A stretch of 64,000 bases of DNA from Massospora cicadina. Lineage: Eukaryota; Entomophthoromycota; Entomophthoromycetes; Entomophthorales; Entomophthoraceae. The notes under the pieces were generated by a model. That model saw only the letters and a program-made list of their open reading frames with translations. It did no database searches and was not told the origin of the DNA. The position numbers and the translations under genes were made by a program. Of this stretch, positions 22,151-31,785 are shown one piece after another (the stretch's first letter is position 1; each line of letters begins with the position of its first letter). Location: NCBI GenBank assembly GCA_022478985.1, contig JAKSZP010000206.1, forward strand, positions 62,001 through 126,000, given 5' to 3'.

Positions 22151-22890
22151 CCGTTATTTATTCTCCTTTCCCATTAAATAATTTCCCAATTAATCAGTGA
22201 AATAGTGTCCCTAGGTTTTCCCACCTCAAATAAATATATCAATTGGGCTGATTGAATAAGTATATTGTAAAGAGGAGTAGATATATAGTATAACAAATTA
22301 ATAAATATAATAATAATTATTTTTATTAAAATTTTGAATATTTTATTTTTAAAACAAAAATTAAAGCTTAAAAAGTAAGAAAAAAGTAGCAATATAATTT
22401 GATATAACTGAAAACTATAGCTATTCTTAAGTAAAAATCTTAGACTATTATAATGTCTATTTGATTAATCCAGGATAGCCTTAGCTTAAAGCAACAAGAA
22501 AAATGTGAATAAATAGCATATATTAACAGAAATAATATGTATTATTTAAAGACCACTGAGTAAACTGAACTTAAGCAAATTCTATCATATTGCTTATCAA
22601 TACCACTAAAGTCATTAGAATAATTTTATAGAAAAGTCTTTTAATTAAAAATCAAAGTATAATAATTAGCCATGAAAATTAGCTATAATTTATACTTAAA
22701 CATCATGATATATATATAAAGATATTTTTAGTAGAAATTTAAATGATACTATATTAATGTAGTACTAACAGATGAATCTTATATTACATGTTAAATTTTG
22801 GACAAATATAACATAAACAATTATAATGCATGTAAAAAGTAGTACAATATCTCCTAATGTTAATTAGAATGTATGTGCATCTTTTTACAT
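22151..22890. other. AT-rich spacer
   Basis: No gene recognised. A minus-strand 72-codon ORF at 22174-22392 is Ile/Phe-rich and probably chance. Confidence 0.5.
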
Positions 22891-23110
22891 TTTTATTTAA
22901 CTGAGGTAAGCCAACCAGAGGACGGACATTACCAATATATGTATTGGGATGGGGGAGGTGAAGTATAGCAAGATTTAAGCACCCCAGAGTAGACGAGCTA
23001 CCCCTGTTGCCAGCTGGTACCGCCAGGTATAGGGGAGTTGAATGCCTTACTCTGAAGGGGTATTCCCTGTTATGGAGCGGGTGTGGAGGAAGGGGTACAT
23101 ATGCAGAAAC
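22891..23110 (-). other. LINE-b 3' UTR with conserved terminal block
   Basis: Two blocks are shared with LINE-c, LINE-d and Z2: CCCCTTCCTCCA about 190 nt from the end (23084-23095) and the terminal GTAATGTCCGTCCTCTGGTT region ending in TTAAATAAAAA (22891-22935). The terminal block is probably the recognition site of the LINE RT, by analogy with other LINEs. Confidence 0.65.
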
Positions 23111-23199
23111 CAGACTTTGAACCATGATTCAACAAGTTGTTGTTGCTTTGACCTCATTTATCCATAAAGCCAGGCTTGAAAGTGTTCCAGTAGGTGTAG

Positions 23200-24404
23200 G
23201 TGAAATCTGCTGATAATCCCACAAATGATGGGCACAGTTCCCTTGAAGGAATCTAGTGTTATTGTGTGGATTGTCCACATTGCAATGGCAACTATCAGGG
23301 ATAGGAATGTGGGCGTATCAGGGATTCAAGTTGGAGTGCAAGGAGGCTTCTGGAGATTGACAGCTCCTGGTCATTTTGGGTTCTTAACAGACACGCAACT
23401 TCCCGCCATATGGCTATAGATGGGGGGAATTCTTCTAGGCGGTGGTGCAGGGTGCCATCCCCTTTACACACTGCACACGTTGCATGAAGGGAGTTGAAGT
23501 GATCTGCTGTTCTGTAGGCTCTTCTGAGGCAACGCCAGGTGTAAACTCTTGCCTTTGGCTGGAGGAGTGGATGATGTATTAGCCTCCATACTGCCTTCAG
23601 TGTTGTGAGATTGTATGAGACGTCTAAAGCATCTAGGTAATCAATTCTTACTATGAATGCGGTCATGACGTGTAAGTCCCACTGGGGGTGGTCCTCTAGT
23701 TTCCTTAGCGTGAAGTGAGCTCTGGGCCTTCCCCTTCCCTGACTAGTACCTGTGATAGTGACAGCCCACCCCATGTGCTGAATCGTGCGGAGAAGGCGTT
23801 TAAAGTGAGGGGGGTCCCATGTAGGCCTGCTGCGTTGGGGCGGTTTTCAAGGTATATGAGCAGGCTGGACAGGTTGTGTGGGTTGGATATTTTGAGCGCC
23901 ATTGAAAAGTTGGCCCTCGCAGCTCTAGACCAGTGTTGTTGTGGAGGTCTGGGGCTAGGACTTCCTTTATCCAGGAGCCCAATATACAGTTGAAATGGAC
24001 CTCAAAGACTATTAGGCCCATGACTCCTCTGGAGCGTGGGCCAAAGAGTGTTTCCACCCGTATAGGTGGCCAGGATCCAGGCCATAACCATCCCTGGATA
24101 AGTGTGCGGATTGAGGATATGAATGCAGGTGAGAAGGAGATTGCATGTTCAGGGAACCACAGCATCAGGAGGATGAGTGAGTTGGTAACTGTTACTCGCC
24201 CCATTAGTCCTGGGGATCTTCCCCTGAGGGAGGAGATGCAGTTGGATACCTGCTGTAGTATATTATTCTCAATTGTCTCATTATCATACCTCCTGTTTCC
24301 AGCCATATCTTAAGGTGGCAGACAGGGTTTGTTGTAGGAGGTAATACGAAGGATAGGATGAGTGGGTTGTTCCTTAGTGGGGTGCTGTGAGGTTTGGGTG
24401 TTGC
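23200..24404 (-). pseudogene. LINE-b ORF2, C-terminal part
   Basis: Minus-strand pieces at 24204-24410 (PLILSFVLPPTTNPVCHLKI, then WLETGG), 23800-24306 and 23295-23774 align with LINE-c and LINE-d. The last holds the RT-associated zinc segment CAVCKGDGTLHHRLEEF; in c and d the pattern is CX2CX8HX4C, and here the final Cys is Phe. The part before 24404 continues at 31786 across element C. Frameshifts occur near 23790 and 24205. The 23295-23774 piece is open for 159 codons. Confidence 0.75.
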
Positions 24405-25835
24405 TGTCATGAAAATGGCAGAAGAATTTTAGACCAGCCTGCCAACTGGGATGCATGAGAACCCAAAATGCAAGCCAGAATGCCAGAGGCATTACCGCAT
24501 GTATGACGTTGTATGGAGCTGTAAATTGGAAAATGATAAATCGTTGGTGTAGGGCAATTGTTACTAGCAACCTGAGGATGAACCAAATGGAGACAAACCC
24601 AGACGCTAGGGGTCTTTCTGCAGGGGGCGGTACAACAGGTATAGTTTCTACAAGGTCACCGGTGGGTGGGTTTAATTCAACTGAGGAGACAAGGAGGCGG
24701 ATATTTGCTTGAAAATGGTGGATGTAGGGCCACAAGATCCCAGTATATTGATGGCGGATATTAAAAATAATGGGGCTGAATTGCCAGAAGTATCTTGCTG
24801 GATGAATCCAGTTGACAATGGTGGGGGCCATAGTAACCATCAGTACTGGTAAGGCCATCCTGTATATGGACTGACAGCCCACCAGAGTTAAGCCATCATA
24901 AATATAGACAGAAGAATATCAATAAAGTCAAAAATTAGTAGTTTTAGAGGAAAATTTATTTAAAGGAAAGTGAAAAAAATCAACCAACAATTTTCTCACT
25001 GCAATGAAACTGATTAAATAGTGGTTGATTGATTTGGGAACAAGCAGGGATCAGGTCCCTCAAGTTCAACCTAACCGGCGAATTATTCAGGGATGAGAGC
25101 AGATAAGCTCAATGGAAACCAACATCAAAGAATTCAGCGGCATGTTGAGTAACTGTTGATTCAAATTTTGAATACCCAAGCTGAGGTTTGACTGCATTTC
25201 TGATGGTTAGCATGATGGTGTCTGGCCCAATGAGCAGCGGGAATCCTCCAGGGCCACCCCATGTAGGGGCGGTCCCAATTGGTTGGGAACAGGCTCAGGA
25301 TGCCCAACCCACCCATGCCCAGTTGCTGGGCTGTTCATTCAGTCAAAAGCGTTGCATTGGCCACAGCTCCCAATTTTCTGGAAGGGAGCTTCAAACTATT
25401 GTTGATGGTATCTAATGCTACTACCTGCACATAGGAATGAACCCCAACAATTTTAAGAGGGGGTTAATTTTGACAATCACACAGTTGGCCAAATAAAAAC
25501 TGTCAGCGATTCCAACTAATGAATCAATCTTCATCCCTTTTTGACTATGTGGATTCTGATCATTGGGCTTATTTCCAATCATTTTCAGACCAGTCAACTT
25601 CAGTTCAGCGAGCTTAGCACAGATTTCCCTTATCTGGAGGACAAGTTCAGCTGAGGTGAGCGTGGGAATTGGGGGAGGGATCTGAAGAGGGAGAGCTGTT
25701 ACCCAGCGCTCGTCTACCACATGGGCAAGGTCGCCCTGAATAATGAGGGGTACAGCTACCCTCTTTGGAGCCTTTTTACTTGGAAATGGGAAGAGATCCC
25801 AATTGACACACAGGGGACATTCCCCAGGACTTAAA
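24405..25835 (-). repeat. Element C 3' LTR
   Basis: Aligns throughout with 30359-31785, including GGTACAACAGGTATAGTTTC and CCATAGTAACCATCAGTACT. Its internal edge is followed on the minus strand by the A-rich purine tract AAAAGGAAAAAGTAA. It contains a frameshifted copy of the LTR ORF described separately. Confidence 0.85.
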
Positions 25836-25915
25836 TTACTTTTTCCTTTTGCCAAAGGAAGGGCACCACCGCTGGGAAACTGCACAAGGGCCACATTTTT
25901 GTGCGCCTTGGGCAA
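25188..25915 (-). pseudogene. LTR-encoded ORF of element C, 3' LTR copy
   Basis: An open reading from 25915 starts inside the integrase tail region, reads through the polypurine tract and runs into the LTR to 25421. It includes VDERWVTALPLQIPPP, AKLAELKLTGLKMIGNKP and NPHSQKGMKIDSL, all shared with the 5' LTR copy. A one-base deletion near 25430 then shifts the frame, and homology continues to about 25188 with another shift near 25265. The layout, a frame entering the 3' LTR from internal sequence, recalls 3'-LTR accessory genes of some retroviruses; the function is unknown. Confidence 0.5.
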
Positions 25916-27400
25916 CTTGATTGCTATACAGTTGCGACTTTTTTTGGGGGGGGCATTGAGCGTTGGGGTGGTATTTGTGAAATGCCTCGACTAGTTCCAT
26001 GCAGTTAGCACAATCGTGGGCTTCAAACCAATTGTTTTCATAGGCCAGATAGCCTTTCCAGGCCACAAAATACTGAACGGAATGACGGGACTTACAGGAT
26101 GCTAGGTTATTTTCTACTTCAGCCTCCTCCACATTTTCAATAACTAGTGGCTCAGGATCCATGGGAACAGTACCCTTAAAAGGTGATAACTGGGAAATGT
26201 GGAAGACAGGGTGCTGTTTCCAATGGATTAGTAGTTTTAACCGGAACGCACCATTGCCCAAGTATTCCTCCACCAAATGGGGGCCCAAACGCTTACATGC
26301 GAACTCACTGGAGGGTACTTGAATCTCAAATGATGCATATTGAGAATAACATAGGAGCCTACCATTATGTCATGACCCAAAAGTCACTTACAATCCGCTA
26401 ACTGCTTGTAGTCTTTAATATTTTTGGTGAGGTGTTCCCAAACTAAGGATTGAGTAGACCTAATATGTTCAGCATGATCCTCAGCAGCTTGGACCTTGGG
26501 GCGCAAGCAGGGTCTGACCAAAAAAGGAAGGATTGTATCCTAATGTCTCTTTGAAAGGAGAAAACCCCATGGAAGCGTGAGTCCTGTTGTTGTAGGCGAA
26601 TTGAGTGAGGGGAAGGTCACTAGCCCAGGTGTCCTGTGCGGCTGCAGCATAGCAACGCAGGTACTGTTCTATGACTTGGTTAACTCGCTCAGTCTGCCCA
26701 TTGGACTAGGGATGATACACCGTGGAGCAACAGGGGGAGATTTTTAAAATGAATAAGAGTTCACTCCAGAACTGTGCTGTGAACTGTGGACCACGGTCGT
26801 TGATGATCTCCTGTGGCAGACCAAACATTGAAAAAACATGGCGCACAAAGAGATGAGCAGTTTTCTCTGATGTAATCACAGAAGCGCAGGAAATAAAAAG
26901 AGAAAACTTAGTATAATGATCACCACCACCATTACCGCCATAAATCCATTAGAGCAGGGGAGTTTGACATTAAAATCCATGGACACCGATGTCCATGGAC
27001 CATCCGCCTGTTGTAAGGGGTTTAGAAGTCAGTTTCTACCAGAGCGATCTGACTTAGCCCAAGCACAAGTGACACAATCAGCGATCCAGACTGGAACTTC
27101 CTTAGTTATACCCACCCAATTGTAGGTCCACTTAATCAAGTTGATGCATTTCTTATTGCCCAGATGGCCGATCGTGGGAGGGTTGTGATGCGCACAAAAT
27201 GTCTCAGCTCTGAAGAGAGGGGGAACCCAAATTTGTGACTGAAAAGAAATGAGATCCTCCACCAAAGAGCACAGAGAGTGTTTATGATTTTGGAGGAACA
27301 ATTGCTCGAATAGCTTTTTTTTAGTACTAGATGGTCCCAACCCAAGGGGGGGATTCATCAATGTTTGCTCGAATAGCTCCACACCTTCGGGGCAGGTCAT
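25836..27400 (-). pseudogene. Element C integrase with chromodomain
   Basis: From 27400 down, the zinc region has HHNPPTIGHLGNKKC and DCVTCAWAK (an HHCC type). The core follows in shifted frames (VFSMFGLPQEIINDRGPQFT, SNGQTERVNQVIEQYL with the catalytic Glu), then YNPSFFGQT. At 25836-26288 the GPF region (FRLKLLIHWKQHPVFHISQL) is followed by a chromodomain with YFVAWKGYLAYENNWFE and a C-terminal helix. Chromodomains of this kind direct integration toward modified histones. Two stops and frameshifts separate the parts, and a 49 bp insertion lies in the N-terminus at 27316-27364. Confidence 0.8.
27316..27364 (-). mobile_element. Micro-insertion of a Z 3' end in C's integrase
   Basis: A 49 bp block ends on the minus strand with ACCATCTAGTACTAAAAAAA and is flanked by the perfect 14 bp duplication TTGCTCGAATAGCT (27302-27315, 27365-27378). 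Its body (CCCCTTGGGTTGGG) matches the Z1 and Z3 tails. Insertion plus duplication is 63 bp, so the reading frame stayed open and the protein repeats LFEQ. Confidence 0.75.
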
Positions 27401-27408
27401 TTGACCAG

Positions 27409-28860
27409 CTAAAACCTGAGCAATGAGTGGGGCATCAGGAGCAAGGGCAACGGAAGAGATGATGGGGGAACAATTGGCAAAATTTGAGTGGCAGGAATTA
27501 CGTTAATGAGGTCCACTACATCTGGGTCTGAGGGACAGTGGATGGGGTTGAGGCTGAGAAAATTGGGAAGTACGTTAAGCGCATCTTTTATTAATTCATA
27601 TTTGAAATTGAAACTGCACAAGTCCTGATAGGTATAAACTTGCCGATGCACCAATTTTTGAGGCTTATGGAAATATAAAAGCTTGGTGATATGTGCGAAC
27701 AGTTAACTCATGCTAAGCACCCTGTAACAGATACCTCAAATGAGTCAATGCCTATGCTACAGCTACCAACTCCTTATTGTAGATGGCCCAGGATTGTTCC
27801 ATAGAAGTAAATTTTTGGGAAAAGTAGGTGACCAGATGTTCCAAGCCATTGTGCTATTGGAGAAGCACTGCCCTCACTGCCACCGAGGAGGCATCACATG
27901 CAAAATATATGGCTTGGCAGGATCTGCGTGTTTCAAGACAGGAGGGGATAAAAACACCTCTTTGATTGACTCAAACGCCTGCTGGCATTCGGGCAGCCAA
28001 AAAAACACCACATCCTTGCCTGTGAGGGGGTGGAGTGGGGCAGCTACCTGGGAAAGGGACAGAGAAATTTTTTAGGAAAATAACGGTTCCCAAGAAACCC
28101 TGTAATTTTTTCTGTGTTGTCAGAGTTGGCCATTCACGGATAGCATCCAACTTGTTAGAAGGAATCGTGTAGCCATCCTTAAGGATGAGGTTCTTGAGAA
28201 AGATAACTTCCTCCTTATAGAACTCGCACTTGGAAGGCTTGACAAACAAGCCCTCCTTTTGCAAAGCAGCCGCAACTACTTCCAAGTCAATAGTGTATTG
28301 TTCAGGAGTTGGGGAGTGAACCAGAATGTTGTCAATATATGTGACTGCGCAAGTGAACTAGAGATTGCCCAGTACACTGTTAATCATTCGTGAAACATAG
28401 CGGGCACACTCTTCAGCCCAAAGGACTTTACGTGGAATTGGAAAATGTCTCGCTTCATCCAGATTGCTGTTAGACATTCTTGCCCTTCCATCACCCAATC
28501 TGGTTGAAGGCATTGACGAGATCCAGCTTAGAGAACACACAAGATTTGGCGATTGCTTGGCTTATCGTCTGCTCCATGGGCAGGTGGTAGGGATTGTGGA
28601 CCATATCTTTAATGTCCGTAATCCACACAGGGATGGAGGGAACCATCAGCTTTTTTGGCGAAGACAATAGGAGCCGCAACTGGCGATGGACCCCTAAACA
28701 ACCACCCTTTTTTAAGCATATTGTCTAACCAGGTGTTAAGTGCAACCTCCTCCTCCGCTGTGTGGGGATAAAACGGACAGTTGATATTCACCAACTGCAT
28801 CATTGTACGAAATCCCAAGTTGAAGTTAGTATGAGGAGGCAGATGATCTGACTTTTTGAA
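27409..28860 (-). pseudogene. Element C reverse transcriptase and RNase H
   Basis: Minus-strand pieces from 28818 down are LNTWLDNMLKKGWLFRGPSP with FAKKADGSLHPCVDYGH (fingers), then SKLDLVNAFNQI (first catalytic Asp). The YxDD box near 28330 reads TYIDNILV, with the second Asp changed to Asn. GLFVKPSKCEFYKEEVIFL and LQGFLGTVIFLKNF form the thumb entry. RNase H traces run to about 27700. The Asn change and frameshifts indicate a dead enzyme. Confidence 0.75.
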
Positions 28861-28972
28861 ATCAAAAATACTTTAATAGTGCATTAGATTTTTGGGTTAT
28901 TGGATGGAAGGCCCGCAGGAGAAACGAGGGAAGTAATAGAACTGTGACCTTGAGTTTTCTTAAGAGTGTCAA

Positions 28973-29398
28973 CTAAGGGAAATCCCCCTCCAGTTGATCA
29001 TTAACAAATGACATGTTTGACTCCAGGTGGATCCTAACATGTTGTTGGCGCCACCATCCAACCCCCAACCTCACCAGAAACACCAAGTTTGGAATAGCAG
29101 AAAACCGATCACAGAAGCTAAACTGGTGTACCAAAAAAGATACTGGCTGACGGACTATATATGTTGTCTGGGAGGCTGAAGAAGCCACCATCACCAATGG
29201 ACCTACGTCAATATCCAGTTCCAATTGTTGGACTAACTTGATGCTTATGAAGTTACCCGTGGCTCTGGTATCTACCAAAGCCTCAAAGGAGACGTGGTGA
29301 GATCTGATGCTAATCTTCATATGTAATAAGAAATAAGCGAAGTTTTGTTTATTGGTAGATTTGGACGTTTCTGTTGCAACTGCAGAAATGGAAGGCAA
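28973..29398 (-). pseudogene. Element C protease
   Basis: A 141-codon open stretch contains SFEALVDTRATGNFISIKLV. Gypsy proteases normally read D-[ST]-G-A-[ST] here; Gly is replaced by Arg in this copy. The downstream hydrophobic strands (LVMVASSASQTTYIVRQPVS) fit a retropepsin fold. It overlaps the end of the gag frame at 29317-29398 by about 80 bp. Confidence 0.65.
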
Positions 29399-30163
29399 AT
29401 CGGGGGAAGGTTGGGGGCCTTTTCTGAAGTAAAGTTGGGAAGAACAAGGGCTTGAGAACCGGCTTCCTCCATCTGGGCTTTTACTGATTCATTTATAGGT
29501 GAACCAGGATAAACCAACTCTGATGCAGAAGTAGTTACAGGCTCTGAAGCCGGAACTATCACTGGTTCAATAGTAAAAACTGCATCCGCGTCGTCATTGG
29601 GTAGTTCTATCATAAAATTTCCCCCTTGATAGCGGGAATTATGGCGAGGGGTGGCATTGATAGAGGTTGCAGCGGTACATATTTGATCTACCATTCCTTT
29701 CGAGGTGGACCAAACCTTGTGATGAGCAGAAACTAAATCCAAACCTGATCTAAAGATTGCCTAAAGCATATCATTAGAGAGATCCAGTGTGGGAGCATGT
29801 TCACAGAAGGTAAAGACCAAAGAAGCCAAGCTAGGGGCTTCAGCCATAGTAGAGAGAAATTTGAATAAGTGGTCTGAGCATGACAACGGTAGTTTCAAGG
29901 CAGCCAATACAACGGCAATCAGAGGGGTGGGATCCCCCATTTGTGAAGAAGAATGCAGAAGGCCTTGTACCCACCAACGGGCATCCCCTTCTACAGCATC
30001 CAACAAAGTGACCCCTTGTTGGGCATGGAATAATGCAGCGGCATTGTTAAGGGCAATCTCAGAATGCATTTGCACCTCATCAAGGGCGTCAAAAACCTGG
30101 TTCATAATATTATGGGAAGGAAAGCGTGATCTTTCTTATGGACTATTATGTGGGGGAGGGTAG
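29317..30163 (-). pseudogene. Element C gag
   Basis: Two adjoining open stretches are 29761-30105 (start MNQVFDALDEVQMHSEIALN, with WWVQGLLHSSSQ, a capsid-like WxxxL segment) and 29317-29742 (acidic and Ser/Pro-rich). They are separated by a stop near 29762. No CCHC knuckle is seen. The position just inside the 5' LTR supports gag. Confidence 0.6.
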
Positions 30164-30358
30164 TAATTTACGAGGCTCTGCCAGCCTGAAGAAGTTTCTC
30201 CAAGGTAGAGCGGATACTACCCACAAAATATTCAAGTGACCAGACAAACAACAAAAAGAAGACTACTGATTGCACGTTCATTTGGTAGAGGGTAACTACT
30301 GCAGCGCCCACCTCAAAAAGCAGGGCTGAAGTGGCAGGAAACAACGGTTAGTCAATTA

Positions 30359-31785
30359 TGTCATAAAAACGCTAGAAGAAGTTTAGACCAGCCTGCCAGT
30401 TGGGATGCGTAAGCACCCAAAAAGCAATCCAGAATGCCAGAGGCATTTCTGCACATATGATGTATGGAGCCATGGGTTGGTAAATGATTATCGTTGGTTT
30501 AGGGCAATTATGAACAGCAGCCCAAGAATGAACCAAATGGAGACAAACCCAGACATTACGGGTCTTGCTGCAGTGGGCGGTACAACAGGTATAGTTTCTA
30601 CAAGGTCACCGTGGGTGGGTTCAATTCAACTGAGGAGATAAGGGGTCAGATCCTTGCTTGGAAATGGTGGATGTAGGGCCACAAAATCCCAGTATATTGA
30701 TGGCGGATATTCAAAATAATGGGGTTGAATTTCCAGAAGTATCTTACTAGATGAATCCAGTTGACAATGGTGGGGGCCATAGTAACCATCAGTACTGGTA
30801 AAGCCCATGTGGTATAGGGACCAACAGGCCACCAGAGTAAAGACATTGGGAATGTGGCCAGAAGGATATCAATTAAGTCAAAATTGAAGTTATTTTTTAG
30901 CGGCAAATTTTATTTAGAGGAAAGTAAAGAAAATTGACCAACAAGTTTCTCAATGTGATGAAACTGATATAATAGTGGTTGATTGATGTAGGAACAAGCA
31001 AAATTGGGTCCTTTAAGTTCAACCTAACTGGCGAATTAATCAGGGATGGGAGCAGATAATCTCAATAGGAACTGACATTGAAGATTTTGGCGGTAGGCTG
31101 AGTTGCTGTCAGTTTGACCTCAAATGCCTGAATTGAGGCTCAACTGCATTTCTGATGGTTAGCGCAATGACATCTGGACCAACAAGCAGCAGGAATCCCC
31201 CAGGGCCACCCCATGTAGGGAGGTCCCAATTGGTTAGGAACAGGTTAAGGATGCCCAACCCACCCGTGCCTGGTTGCTGGGCCATTCGTTCAGTCAAAAA
31301 TCTTGCATCAGCCACAACTTCTGATTTTCTGGAAGAGAGCTTTGAACTATCATCAATGGTGTCTGATGCTACTACCTGCACGTCGGGGATCATCCCTAAT
31401 GATTTTGAGAGGGGGTTAATTTTGACAATCACACTGTTGGCCAAATCAAAACCGTCAGTGATTCTGGCCAATGAATCAATCTTCATCCCTTTTTGACTAT
31501 GTGGATTCCAATCATCGGGCTTGTTTCCAATCATTTTTGGACCAATCAACTTCAGTTCAGCGATCTCAGCGCAGATTTCACTGATCCAGCAGACAATTTC
31601 GTCTGAGGTGAGCGTGGGAACTGGGGGAGGGATCTGAAGAGGAAGAGCTGTTACCCAGCGCTCATCTACCATGCGGGCGAGGTCATCCTGGGTAACAAGG
31701 GGTACAGCCACCCTCTTTGGAACCTTTTTACTTGGAATCGGGAAAAGAGGCCAATTGACAAAGGGGATGTTCCTCAGGACTTACA
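30359..31785 (-). repeat. Element C 5' LTR
   Basis: This 1427 bp LTR starts TGTCATAAAA and ends GGACTTACA, followed by the GTTGC duplication. It is unusually long for the elements in this window, mostly because of the embedded ORF in its U3 end. Confidence 0.85.
31109..31711 (-). CDS. LTR-encoded ORF of element C, 5' LTR copy (unknown function)
   Basis: An uninterrupted 200-codon ORF lies wholly inside the LTR, about 75 bp from its outer (U3) end and in the element's own orientation. The upstream LTR frame is open a further 70 bp (PIPSKKVPKRVAV). Visible features are VDERWVTALPLQIPPP near the start, an acidic/hydrophobic helix (EICAEIAELKL), NPHSQKGMKIDSLARI, a Ser/Lys-rich patch, and a Gly/Trp/Pro segment (NWDLPTWGGPGGF). 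There is no signal peptide, knuckle or enzyme motif. The same protein is encoded with frameshifts in the other LTR. I do not recognise the family. Confidence 0.5.
   Translation of the reverse strand: MAVPLVTQDDLARMVDERWVTALPLQIPPPVPTLTSDEIVCWISEICAEIAELKLIGPKMIGNKPDDWNPHSQKGMKIDSLARITDGFDLANSVIVKINPLSKSLGMIPDVQVVASDTIDDSSKLSSRKSEVVADARFLTERMAQQPGTGGLGILNLFLTNWDLPTWGGPGGFLLLVGPDVIALTIRNAVEPQFRHLRSN

Larger units (their letters stand above)
24405..31785 (-). mobile_element. Element C: chromodomain Ty3/gypsy retrotransposon
   Basis: Long LTRs of 1431 and 1427 bp (24405-25835, 30359-31785) both start TGTCAT. The element has a perfect 5 bp target duplication GTTGC (24400-24404, 31786-31790). The interior encodes gag, protease, RT, RNase H and integrase with a C-terminal chromodomain, all on the minus strand. 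The next-to-LTR sequence TAATTGACTAACCG does not match the primer site used by A, B, D and E. It sits in the RT domain of LINE-b. Genes are broken but motifs are clear. Confidence 0.9.

Noticed and set aside
23715..24313. Plus-strand ORFs of 92 and 126 codons opposite LINE-b
   Set aside because: They are shadows of the minus-strand LINE-b ORF2, whose motifs align with two other LINEs.
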